Assembly (NCBI GenBank): GCA_965371245.1
Contig: CBDUXT010000041.1
Span: forward strand, 1-47,762
Length of the DNA: 47,762 nucleotides
Source of the DNA: CBDUXT01 sp965371245
GTDB lineage: Bacteria > Planctomycetota > Phycisphaerae > UBA1845
Direction: 5' to 3'
Shown here one piece after another: positions 15,429 through 24,139 of the stretch. The position numbers were made by a program, and so were the translations under genes. Each line of letters opens with the position of its first letter. The first letter of the stretch is position 1. The notes under the pieces were generated by a model, which was not told the origin of the DNA, ran no database searches, and saw only the letters and a list, made by a program, of their open reading frames with translations.

Positions 15429-17021
15429 CTATCGGGCGTGGGCCACCGCCCGCACCTCACGTAGAACCGTGACGCGGATTTCGCCGGGATAGGTCATCTG
15501 CTCCTCGATCTGTTTGGCGACGTCGCGGGCAATCTTGGCGGCCACGGAATCGTCCACGCGCTTCGCATCGACAATGACGCGAATCTCTCGACCCGCCTGA
15601 ATGGCGAACGCTTCCTTGACGCCGGCCGGTTCCTTGGCGATGTCTTCGAGTTGCTGGAGCCGTTGGACGTAGCGCTCCAGGGACTCGCGCCGCCCGCCCG
15701 GACGCGATGCGCTGATCGCATCGGCGGCCATCACGATCGGCGTGTACGGACTGGTCGAGGGGATGTCGCCGTGGTGCCCTTCGATGGCGTTGAGGACTTC
15801 CGGGCGTTCCTTAAAACGCTTGCAAAAATCAGCCCCGATCTTGGGGTGTCCGCCCTCGACCTCGTGGTCGATGGCCTTGCCGATGTCGTGCAGTAGCCCG
15901 CAACGGCGCGCCAGTCGACCGTCGAGCCCCAACTCGTCCGCGATGGCCTGACACAGGAACGCGACCTCGAGACTGTGCTTCAACACGTTCTGCCCATAGC
16001 TCGTCCGGTATCGCAGGCGCCCCAAGAGGTCAAGCTGCTTGCGGTGCAGTCCGCCGACGTTCGCCTCGAGCGCCGCCTTCTTACCGATTTCGAGCAGCTC
16101 TTCGTCGAGTTCCTTTCGGACCTGGGCGAGCAATTCCTCGATGCGCCCGGGATGGATGCGTCCGTCCTGAACGAGTCGTTCAAGCGCGCGGCGCGCAACC
16201 TCGCGCCGAACCGGATTGAACGCGCTGACCACCACGACACCGGGCGTGTCATCGACGATCACGTCCACGCCGGACGCCTTCTCGAAGGCTCGGATGTTTC
16301 GACCTTCCCGACCGATGACCCGCCCCTTCATTTCGTCGGAAGGAATATCGACCGTGGATACCGTACTTTCGCACGTGTGTTCCCCGGCGTAGCGCTGAAT
16401 CGCCGTCAGGGTGATCTCACGCGATCGCTGGAGCGCCTCGTCCTTGGCGGCACTCACCGATTTGGCGATCAACTCGGCGCTCTCCTGGTCAAGATCCATT
16501 TTGAGATCTTCCAGGACGGTTCGTTTGGCCTCTTCGACGGACATGCCACTGATGGAAAGCAACCGTTGGCGTTGCTCGGCCACCAGGTCCGTGGCCTCTT
16601 CTTCGCGCTTGGCGACCGCGTCGGTACGGCCGGCGAGTTTGGTTTGCGCCTGCTCGAGGTTCCGCTCCTTCGTGACAAGCGTATCGAGCTTGCCTTCAAG
16701 GTTGTCTTCGCGCTTGGCGACTCGCTTCTCGACTTGCTTGAGTTCCGCCCGCATCTCGGCCGACTCTTTGCGAAGCTTCTCCTCGCCCTTGAGGTATTCC
16801 GCCTTGGCATCGACCTCGGCCGTCTTGCGGACGACTTCGGCTCCGGACTGGGCGTCGGCGGCGATCTTCTCGGCCTTCTCGGTGGCCAGTTTCAACCGCG
16901 AGCGCGATATCAAACTTGTAAGCAGGTAGCTAGCCAGCAACGTGACAACCGATGAAATTGCGCCCGTCGTCAGGACCCAGAGTAGCAAGTTGCCAGTTTC
17001 TGGGAGGGGGTTTGTATTCAT
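15429..17021 (-). CDS. rny: Ribonuclease Y
   Basis: The 530-residue protein has the full RNase Y order: an N-terminal membrane anchor (about 12-37), a long charged coiled coil (about 40-200), a KH domain with GRVIGREGRNIRAFE (about 235-249), and an HD domain with LLHDIGKAIDHE (about 373-384) carrying the metal-binding His-Asp pair. It is an endoribonuclease that starts mRNA decay at the membrane. Length is normal (about 520). The YmdB-type gene follows. A strong promoter lies some 650 bp upstream (17,678-17,705), leaving a long leader. Confidence 0.97.
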   Translation of the reverse strand: MNTNPLPETGNLLLWVLTTGAISSVVTLLASYLLTSLISRSRLKLATEKAEKIAADAQSGAEVVRKTAEVDAKAEYLKGEEKLRKESAEMRAELKQVEKRVAKREDNLEGKLDTLVTKERNLEQAQTKLAGRTDAVAKREEEATDLVAEQRQRLLSISGMSVEEAKRTVLEDLKMDLDQESAELIAKSVSAAKDEALQRSREITLTAIQRYAGEHTCESTVSTVDIPSDEMKGRVIGREGRNIRAFEKASGVDVIVDDTPGVVVVSAFNPVRREVARRALERLVQDGRIHPGRIEELLAQVRKELDEELLEIGKKAALEANVGGLHRKQLDLLGRLRYRTSYGQNVLKHSLEVAFLCQAIADELGLDGRLARRCGLLHDIGKAIDHEVEGGHPKIGADFCKRFKERPEVLNAIEGHHGDIPSTSPYTPIVMAADAISASRPGGRRESLERYVQRLQQLEDIAKEPAGVKEAFAIQAGREIRVIVDAKRVDDSVAAKIARDVAKQIEEQMTYPGEIRVTVLREVRAVAHAR

Positions 17022-17677
17022 ATCAACCAGACGATCTATGCAAGACCCCGCAAGGGGATGGTCCCGATTCCGCTGATGCGCCAGGCGCTGCGGCGCTCAG
17101 CCGGGCCTGGTGCGCGCGCCAGTTTTCAAGGGCTTGGGAAATCTTGATCGCGGAGAGGGTGCGGACTCAGGGCGATGACATGCCCATTGCCCCGATCGGA
17201 CCGGGCCGGGAACCGCAAGACGAGGGGTGAAACAGCGTTGACAATCTGGGCGCTAGGTTGGCAGATGCTCCCCTACGCGCAGAATCGTGTGTAGACCGTC
17301 CATTTCACCTTGACCCAACAGGCATTGCCATCCAAAACAGCCAGCGGAACCCGACACGACCGAGCCAGACGCGTGCCTGGTTCGGTTTCGGTCGCTGGAG
17401 CTTTCAGACGGACAACGCAATGATAACCTCGAATCGATGAGGAACCCGGTAATCGGGGTCGATCCATTCAGATCGACGAGTCCTTCCCCTGGCCCCGAGA
17501 GCCCCATCGTCAGACAGGAACCCCGCCACGGTAATCGCGAACAAGAATCCCCGGGAAAACCCAGGGTAGATCGACGCGGTGTCGTCTCCTCAGCAGAATC
17601 AATAATGAGTCAATGGCCCGACCACAGCCGAGCACGATGTTCCGATAAAGCGGCAGTTTACACCTGCCCCTGTCCAT
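17022..17677 (-). other. Long leader or non-coding RNA region upstream of rny
   Basis: About 650 bp lie between a strong minus-strand promoter and rny without a convincing gene; the small open frames have no motif. Short hairpins are visible, for example CCAGGC/GCCTGG at 17082-17111 and CCCTGGG-TTTT-CCCGGGG at about 17552-17569. It may be a long 5' leader of rny or a separate small RNA. I could not match it to 6S RNA, tmRNA, RNase P RNA or SRP RNA. Confidence 0.35.
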
Positions 17678-17705
17678 AATATAGGTATCGGTCGAACCTT
17701 GTCAA
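17678..17705 (-). promoter_or_regulatory. Sigma-70 promoter reading toward rny
   Basis: On the minus strand TTGACA (17700-17705), a 16-bp spacer and TATATT (17678-17683) give a near-consensus promoter with expected start near 17,671. The next gene in that direction is rny. Confidence 0.65.
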
Positions 17706-17837
17706 GGAGCGATTCGGAAACCAGGCAAGAGACTCGACCGCAAGCATCGCGGCCCCGTGGTCCCGGATGCCCAAGCCCTAACGTCACCGGCACGTCAATT
17801 CCTGTCGTCGAACCGATCCGATCGCTCGAAATCGCAG

Positions 17838-17843
17838 TATAAT
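17838..17843 (+). promoter_or_regulatory. Possible -10 element for the DsbD-like gene
   Basis: A perfect TATAAT lies 80 bp before the start codon at 17923. No good -35 hexamer is found at the right distance. Confidence 0.3.
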
Positions 17844-17922
17844 CCTCGTCCCCGGAATCATGTGGCCGGCGGGGGTCCGTGGGACCGATCGTTTCCGGGG
17901 TGTTCCAACTGTAGGATCAGCG

Positions 17923-20322
17923 ATGAGAAAACGACTCAGGCAGAGCGTACTTCTACTACTTTTCGCGGCGTTGGTCGGGTCGAGCCCCGCGTCCGGCCAG
18001 GGGCGGCGAAGCGCCAAGGGTAAGGTCGATCTGCTGTCCAGCGTTGGAGCGGTGGTTCCCGGCAAGCCCTTCGACGTCGCCCTGCGGTTCGAGTTGGCCG
18101 ACGGCTGGCACATCTACTGGGAGAACAGCGGCGACAGCGGACAGCCGCCCAAGGTCACCTGGAACCTGCCGGACGGTTTCTCAGCTGGCGACCTGAGATT
18201 CCCCATCCCCAAGCGTCACGTTTCGGGCGGAGACATCGTCACCAACATCTTGGAGGGGCGCCCCGCGCTTTTGGTCGAGCTGACACCGCCCGACGCGATC
18301 TCGGCCGCCAAGGTGACGCTGGCCGCTCATGTGCGATACCTGATCTGCAACAAGAACTGCCTGATCGAGCAAGCGGACGTTTCGGTCGAGCTTCCCGTGG
18401 CGACGGCGGACCCGGCACCGGCCAACGAGGCCGTCTTCCGTAGGGCAACGCGGGCTCTACCCAAGGCATCGAGCAAGTACCTGACGGTGACGGCCGCCAC
18501 CGAGCCGGCCTTGCTGTCGGCCGGGACGAAGTTCGACGTGCTCGTGAACATTGACATCAAACGCGGGTTCCACATCCAATCAGACAAGCCGCTCAACCCT
18601 GCCTTCATCAAGAGCGAGGTGTTCATCGGGCAGACAGACGAGGTGTACTTCGAGGCGCCCGTTTTCCCGCCGCCGAAGTTTCGAACCGTCAAGGTTGTCG
18701 GCAAGGTCAGCGAATTCGCAGGGCGAATCACGGTGCGCGTCCCCGGCGAGGTGGACGCCGAGGCCGGCGCCGGCACGTTCCCCATCGGCGGCATCTTCAG
18801 GTTCCAGGCATGCAACGACGGGGGAACCTGCTTCCCACCGACGGCCGTGGCTTTCGCCTCCGCAAGCGGCAATGGGCAACCGACCAAGATCGGCGCGGCC
18901 ACCGAGGAACCCTCTCCCGGCGCACAGCAGGCGGGACAACCCAAACTTGAGACCACCGAAACCGACAACGCCGCTGTTCCGGCCGAGCCGGTAGTGCCCG
19001 CGATCGCCGGTGAGGCCGAGGGGTTCGAGCTGGAGAAGTTCCTGCGGACGCTGGGTCTCCCGGGGTTACTAATCGGCTGCTTCCTGTACGGGCTGTTCAT
19101 CAATGCCACGCCCTGTGTGCTGCCGCTCTTGTCCATCAAGGTTCTGGGATTTGTTCAGCAGGCGCACGACTCGCGCGGGCGCACCATGCTGTTGGGTGCT
19201 GCCTTCGGAACCGGCGTCATTATTTTCTTCGTGGTGCTCGGGTTTCTCGCCGCCGCCGGCACGAACATCCTTCATTACCCGGCCGCCGTCATTGCGCTGT
19301 GCGCTGTGATCCTGGCGCTCTCGCTGAGCATGCTGGGCGTTTTCACGCTGCAGGTCCCCACGTCGGCCGTCAATCTGGATGCGAACATCCAGCAAGAAGG
19401 TGTCCTCGCCTCGTTCTCGAAGGGGGCGCTCGCCCCAGTGCTCGGCTTCGCCTGCACCGGTCCCTTGATGGTGGGCATCTTCGGATGGGCGACGCAGCAG
19501 CCGCGGGAGATCGCTCTTCTTGCGTTCCTCGTCACCGGGATCGGGATGGCGTCGCCCTATATGTTGTTCGGCGCCTTTCCGAGTTGGTTGAGCTTCCTGC
19601 CCAGGCCGGGCAACTGGATGATTACCTTCGAGCGACTCATGGGGTTTCTCATGCTGTTGATGGTGGTCTGGCTGCTCAACCCGGTCGCCAGTCGGCTTGG
19701 CGGTGAGGGACTGCTTTGGACGGTGGGGTTCTTCGTCTTCGTCGGACTGGCCTGCTGGGTGCTCGGGCGGATTGACATATCCATGTCACAGGCGCGCCGA
19801 TTCCGCTTCCGGGCCGTTGCCGTAGGTTTGGTGGTCGGTCCGGCCTTCTTCGTCTACGGATGGCAGATGCCCATTGGCGAGGCGATCGTGCAGCAGCGGG
19901 AGCTGCTTGCCGGTGCGAGTACGTCCCATGCGCCGATTGAATGGAAGACCTGGTCCCAGGAAGCGGTGGAGGCGTCGGTTCGCGCCGGCAACACCGTGTT
20001 CGTGGACGTGACGGCCGACTACTGCACCAATTGCAAGATCAACAAAGGTGTCGCGACTTATCAGGCGAAAACGATCGAGAGAATCGAAGCCCTCGGGATC
20101 GTGGCTTTTCAGGCCGATTTTTCCGGCGGGGATGAAGACATCTTCGAGCAGTTGCTCCAAAAACATGGACAGGTCGGTCCCCCGTTGAACCTCGTGTATC
20201 CCGCCGGCCGCCTGGACGACCCCATTGTCTTACCAACGATGTTTGACTTGGATCAACTCTTGGCTGCGCTCGAGAAGGCCGGCCCGTCCCGCGGCCACCC
20301 GGTCGCGCGGCGAGGTTCGTAG
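17923..20322 (+). CDS. DsbD-like thiol:disulfide interchange protein with two N-terminal DsbD domains
   Basis: The 799-residue protein carries electrons from the cytosol across the membrane to periplasmic thiol proteins (family role). It starts with a signal peptide (about 5-26). Two N-terminal DsbD/DsbC-like domains follow, each with its own Cys pair: CNKNC (about 142-146) and CNDGGTC (about 296-302). A membrane domain of about eight helices has the two conserved cysteines, in TPCVLP (about 396-401) and GFACTGP (about 508-514). The C-terminal thioredoxin-like domain has YCTNC (about 700-704). I chose ATG 17923 because the signal peptide begins there. The duplicated N-terminal domain makes it longer than E. 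coli DsbD (about 565). No redox partner gene is adjacent. Confidence 0.9.
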   Translation: MRKRLRQSVLLLLFAALVGSSPASGQGRRSAKGKVDLLSSVGAVVPGKPFDVALRFELADGWHIYWENSGDSGQPPKVTWNLPDGFSAGDLRFPIPKRHVSGGDIVTNILEGRPALLVELTPPDAISAAKVTLAAHVRYLICNKNCLIEQADVSVELPVATADPAPANEAVFRRATRALPKASSKYLTVTAATEPALLSAGTKFDVLVNIDIKRGFHIQSDKPLNPAFIKSEVFIGQTDEVYFEAPVFPPPKFRTVKVVGKVSEFAGRITVRVPGEVDAEAGAGTFPIGGIFRFQACNDGGTCFPPTAVAFASASGNGQPTKIGAATEEPSPGAQQAGQPKLETTETDNAAVPAEPVVPAIAGEAEGFELEKFLRTLGLPGLLIGCFLYGLFINATPCVLPLLSIKVLGFVQQAHDSRGRTMLLGAAFGTGVIIFFVVLGFLAAAGTNILHYPAAVIALCAVILALSLSMLGVFTLQVPTSAVNLDANIQQEGVLASFSKGALAPVLGFACTGPLMVGIFGWATQQPREIALLAFLVTGIGMASPYMLFGAFPSWLSFLPRPGNWMITFERLMGFLMLLMVVWLLNPVASRLGGEGLLWTVGFFVFVGLACWVLGRIDISMSQARRFRFRAVAVGLVVGPAFFVYGWQMPIGEAIVQQRELLAGASTSHAPIEWKTWSQEAVEASVRAGNTVFVDVTADYCTNCKINKGVATYQAKTIERIEALGIVAFQADFSGGDEDIFEQLLQKHGQVGPPLNLVYPAGRLDDPIVLPTMFDLDQLLAALEKAGPSRGHPVARRGS

Positions 20323-20536
20323 GACGGGCTATTGCCCGCCGTTCGACCGAAACGAGCGATTCAATGATCTATCTCGCTATGAAGAACATCATGACCCTGC
20401 GCATCGGCAATGCGTGAATCCGCCGTATGGAACACGCTCTGAGCAGCACGCTTCCACTTGTGCCGACATCCGCGCGGGCTGAACCCGCGGCTCGGGACGA
20501 GGTATAGTCGTATGATTTGCGAAACTTCGTACGAGA
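20323..20536. other. Convergent intergenic region with hairpins
   Basis: Between two convergent genes lie small perfect hairpins, CGGGC-TATT-GCCCG just after the stop at 20322 and CGCGGG-CTGAA-CCCGCG (20473-20489). Neither has a T-run. Nothing else is recognisable. Confidence 0.4.
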
Positions 20537-21997
20537 CTAGTTTGACTTGAGGTTACTCAGCAACTCGCTAAGCGAAACGGTGGCGATGCCGGTGGCCGTG
20601 TCGCAGATGCCATAGGGGATAAACAGCGTGTCCTCATGTACCATGGCCCCGCACGAGTAGACCACGTTCGGCACGTAGCCGTCGCGCTCCTCTTCCGTTG
20701 GAACCAGAATCGGATCCTTCATGTGGCCGATCACCTTCGACGGATCCTCGAGGTCGAGCAGCAATGCCCCGATCCAATACTCCCGCATCGGACCCACCCC
20801 ATGGGTCAGCAGCAACCAGCCGTCCTCCGTCTCGATGGGTGAGCCGCAGTTGCCGATCTGGACGAACTCCCAGGTGTGGGTCGGGCTCTGGATCTTCTGG
20901 GCCTCGTTCCAGAAGTGAATGTCGTCGGAGCGCAACACCCAGAGATTTTCACCGTCGATCCGTGAGACCATCACGTACCGGTCGCCGATTTTCCGCGGAA
21001 ACAATGCCATGCCCTTGTTGGCTGCGCAGCGTCCGTTAAGCGGGCTGATTCTGAAATACAGGAAGTCCGTCGTTTCGATAAGCTGTGGAAGCGAGCGCAC
21101 ACCGTTGTACGCGGTGCATGTGGCATAGTAGCCCAGGTGCCCGTCCGGCCCGACGAATCGTACGAACCGGGCGTCCTCAATGCCGCGGCTCTCGTTCTCG
21201 GTCACCGGGAAAATCACCCTTTCGGAAAGATCCGAATCCTCGGGGAACTCGATATGATAGCTCGAATGCGCAAGCCACAGCATCGCCTCGGCCATCTGGT
21301 GGAAGCCGTCGAGGTCACGACATTTCTTCAGCGCCGCACCCAGTACGGTTTCGAGTTGGTCAATGGTGAAGTCGTCGGGTAGCTCGGCGAGGACACGGTC
21401 GGCCAGCGGGCGGTAGGCCCCCATCTCGTTGAGCTTCAGGAAGAATCGGACCTTGTCGTGGACGTGTTCATCGACGGGGTGTCCGGGGGCAGCGTGCGGC
21501 GGTATCGCATCGATGGAAATATCCTGATCGGGACCGATCGTACCGCTGCGAAACTCGATGGAGGAAATGTGCCCCTCGCCGCACGCGCGGAGACTCATCA
21601 GGAAACGGACCCGCCCGTCCGCCACCCCGTTTTGATCCGGGTGCGGCACCATGGACGGATTGAACAGCGCGACCGATTCCAGCGAGTACTCGCTGGTGAA
21701 GTAGGCACCGATGAGCCAGCGGCGTTCGTGCGAGCCCGGCGTCCGTCCGTTGAGCTGGCCCGAGACGGTTCCATAATGCCTCTCGAAGACGTTGCTGATG
21801 TCCTTGTGGCGGGAAGAGTAGCGAGACAACACCCGGTCGAGGACAACCGCGGCGTCTTTTTTCTTCAAAGAGAGAACACGGTTGAGGATGGCGTTGACCC
21901 GTCCCTCTCCCGCGGGGATAAAAGAGCGCGCGATGACACGTTTGCTGTCCGCGTTGAGGCGTACGGGCGTTCGGTTGACCGTCAGGTCGATGGCCAT
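20537..21997 (-). CDS. Glycoside hydrolase family 130 protein (mannosidase or mannoside phosphorylase), long type
   Basis: The 486-residue protein has the five-bladed propeller motifs of GH130 in the C-terminal two thirds: SRGIEDARFVRF (about 267-278, with the key Asp), CTAYNG, QIGNCGSPIETEDGWLLLTHG (about 390-410) and YVPNVVYSCGA near 445. About 150 extra N-terminal residues resemble the longer GH130 subgroups, which act on beta-linked mannose. Whether it uses phosphate or water depends on phosphate-binding residues I cannot place safely. A second, shorter GH130 gene lies divergently 443 bp away, so the two probably process the same glycan in steps. Confidence 0.88.
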   Translation of the reverse strand: MAIDLTVNRTPVRLNADSKRVIARSFIPAGEGRVNAILNRVLSLKKKDAAVVLDRVLSRYSSRHKDISNVFERHYGTVSGQLNGRTPGSHERRWLIGAYFTSEYSLESVALFNPSMVPHPDQNGVADGRVRFLMSLRACGEGHISSIEFRSGTIGPDQDISIDAIPPHAAPGHPVDEHVHDKVRFFLKLNEMGAYRPLADRVLAELPDDFTIDQLETVLGAALKKCRDLDGFHQMAEAMLWLAHSSYHIEFPEDSDLSERVIFPVTENESRGIEDARFVRFVGPDGHLGYYATCTAYNGVRSLPQLIETTDFLYFRISPLNGRCAANKGMALFPRKIGDRYVMVSRIDGENLWVLRSDDIHFWNEAQKIQSPTHTWEFVQIGNCGSPIETEDGWLLLTHGVGPMREYWIGALLLDLEDPSKVIGHMKDPILVPTEEERDGYVPNVVYSCGAMVHEDTLFIPYGICDTATGIATVSLSELLSNLKSN

Positions 21998-22440
21998 GAT
22001 CGATTCCGTGAGAGTCCCGTGCGAGGACTGTGTTCGCCCCGGCGGCGTCGATATCTTTTTCGCAACGGATCAGGCGGACATGGGCGAACCAACCGGCGCG
22101 ATCGCCGGGTTGGTGGGCGGCCCATACCCTGCCTCTCACGTGAAGCATAAGATACGACGCCGAACGGTTCCTGGCGGCGAAAATTATAGGGTGCGATGCG
22201 GCGTTCGCACGCTTTTTTTGGGAGAAAAACAGGGGCCGATAATGTCGGCCGATCGCGTCGCGCCGTGGGATTCTCCTACGGGTGCAGGGCGCAAAAACTG
22301 CCGAATGCCCGTATCGCTCACTCACGGTGACACCTTGCGGCACGCTGTCGAGCGGATGGTCCGTCTGAGCCCGAACGCCGCGACTCGACTTGAGTGCTAT
22401 GGTGTTGGCACTGATGCCCCGAACACAAGGACGTTGAAGC
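21998..22440. other. Divergent intergenic region between the two GH130 genes
   Basis: It holds a minus-strand TATAAT (22184-22189) that could serve the left gene. No clear promoter is seen for the right gene and no open frame looks real. Shared regulation of both genes from this gap is plausible. Confidence 0.4.
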
Positions 22441-23376
22441 ATGAACCGCCCCATCGTTACACGATTCGAAGGCAACCCGATCCTCACCCCCAAAGACGTG
22501 CCGTATCCCGTCGAGACCGTCCACAACGCCGGCGTGACCAAACACGACGGGCGCTACATCATGTTGTTCCGCGCCCATCGAGACAACGGTCGCAGCATCC
22601 TGGGACTGGCGGACAGTGACGACGGGTTTCATTTCGTTGCACGCCCGAAACCGTTCATCGTCCCCGCGGCAGACGGCCCGTTTGCCGAGTACGAAGCGTT
22701 CGGCGTGGAAGATCCCCGAATCTGTGCGATCGACGGAGCCTATCTGATCACCTACAGCGCGTACTCCAAACACGGCGTGCGCATCGGGCTCGCGCGGACG
22801 CACGATTTTCTTTCCATCGAGCGCGTGGCGCTGATATCTCAGCCCGACATGCGCAACGTGGTCCTGTTTCCGGAACGGTTCGAGGGACGCTACGCCCGGT
22901 TGGATCGACCGCACAGCGAGATATCACCCTGGTCCATCTGCATCAGCTACTCGCCCGACCTGATTCACTGGGGCGACTCGCGCGTCGTGATGAAGCCGGT
23001 CGGCTACCACTGGGACGAGATGAAAATCGGACCCGGCGCCACGCCGATCCGTACACCCCAAGGTTGGGTGCATATCTACCACGGCGTGTTTCCAACCATG
23101 GACGGCTGCGTCTACCGGCTGGGCGTAGCCTTGCACGACCTTGTTGACCCGTCCAAGGTGCACGGTGTGTGCGACCGGTGGATCCTGCAACCGGAGGATC
23201 CCTGGGAGGTGACCGGCTACGTCCACAACGTTGTCTTCACCTGTGGCGCCGTGCCCGAAGACGACGGCACGGTCAAAATCTATTGGGGAGCGGCCGACAA
23301 GGTCATGTGTGCAGGAACGGCCTCTCTCGACGATCTGGTGAAACTGTGTCTGGAGGATGGCCGGCCGCCCATGTAG
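22441..23376 (+). CDS. Glycoside hydrolase family 130 protein, short type (mannoside phosphorylase-like)
   Basis: The 311-residue protein has the compact GH130 fold: RFEGNPILTPKDVPYP (about 8-23), NAGVTKHDGRYIMLFRAH (about 29-46), FGVEDPRIC (about 89-97, with the catalytic Asp), KIGPGATPIRTPQGWVHIYHG (about 197-217) and YVHNVVFTCGAV near the end. The HxH/YHG pattern fits the phosphorylase subgroups acting on beta-1,4-mannosides, so phosphorolysis is the better guess. AAGGA lies 9 bases upstream of the ATG. It is divergent from the long GH130 gene. Confidence 0.9.
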   Translation: MNRPIVTRFEGNPILTPKDVPYPVETVHNAGVTKHDGRYIMLFRAHRDNGRSILGLADSDDGFHFVARPKPFIVPAADGPFAEYEAFGVEDPRICAIDGAYLITYSAYSKHGVRIGLARTHDFLSIERVALISQPDMRNVVLFPERFEGRYARLDRPHSEISPWSICISYSPDLIHWGDSRVVMKPVGYHWDEMKIGPGATPIRTPQGWVHIYHGVFPTMDGCVYRLGVALHDLVDPSKVHGVCDRWILQPEDPWEVTGYVHNVVFTCGAVPEDDGTVKIYWGAADKVMCAGTASLDDLVKLCLEDGRPPM

Positions 23377-23444
23377 CCGGGCGACGGGACCGGGTGCGTT
23401 CCGGCAGAACGGGGGCATCACACGTTGGGCGGCATCAACGTAGG

Positions 23445-23483
23445 GCAGGTGGTTCTCCCGGCCATGCCGGGGGGTTCACCTGC
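23445..23483. repeat. Long hairpin upstream of tRNA-Lys
   Basis: GCAGGTG...CACCTGC arms enclose a second stem (CTCCCGGC with GCCGGGGG), a nearly continuous hairpin of 39 bp. There is no T-run. It could be a repeat element or an RNA structure in the gap between the GH130 gene and the tRNA. Confidence 0.45.
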
Positions 23484-23637
23484 CTCGCCGCATAACAGGT
23501 CAACGTTCGGCTTACGCGGAACAACGACCTGCCGTACGTTCTTGAAGGTCGCCGAGTCCGTCCTGCACCTGGCAGAACGCGCGCTGGCCGGAAGGCTTGA
23601 CGGACCGCGGCCGCGGTGATTCAATTCCGAGCCCAAA

Positions 23638-23710
<73 letters not shown>

Positions 23711-23767
23711 GTGCCGTAAGCCGTTGTGTCGTCGATACTTACCGAACGGCCGGCTTCCTCGCAAGCC

Positions 23768-23865
23768 TAGAAATCACGCGGATTTCCCGTTTCGGCGTCA
23801 TTTCCGCGTCAGTTTCTAGCGGGTTGTGAGCGTGTAGTGGGTCTGAGATCACCACTGACACGCTC
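23768..23865. repeat. Two consecutive palindromes just after tRNA-Lys
   Basis: The first (23768-23818) pairs TAGAAA..ACGCGGA with TCCGCGT...TTTCTA around a 20-bp centre. The second (23828-23865) pairs GAGCGTGTAGTGG with CCACT-G-ACACGCTC, a 13-bp stem with one bulge. They lie 58 bp after the tRNA, where recombinase-binding sites of integrative elements are often found; tRNA termination is another option. Confidence 0.5.
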
Positions 23866-24139
23866 CCAAGCCCGGATCATGGCGGGGTTTGCGCAGGCAA
23901 CGCCGTGCTTACGCATCGCAGGAGGAGGTACACGTTACGCGCCGCACAGCGGCGGACGAGAGCAGGCGACACTTGCCGAAACGATGGCGAGTGCGATGCA
24001 ATAGTCCGAGCGAATGTTCTACGACGCCGGCGTGCGTCGAGGCGGTGCTGGAGACAAGGGCAAGCTTTGTCATGTCGTCTTCGAGGCGCCGATTCTAACC
24101 TGCCCGGTGACAGCGACTACGCAAGATGAGAACGACCGA

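Noticed and set aside
17253..17507. 84-codon minus-strand frame in the rny leader
   Set aside because: Low-complexity Ser/Gly/Arg composition, no ribosome site and no motif.
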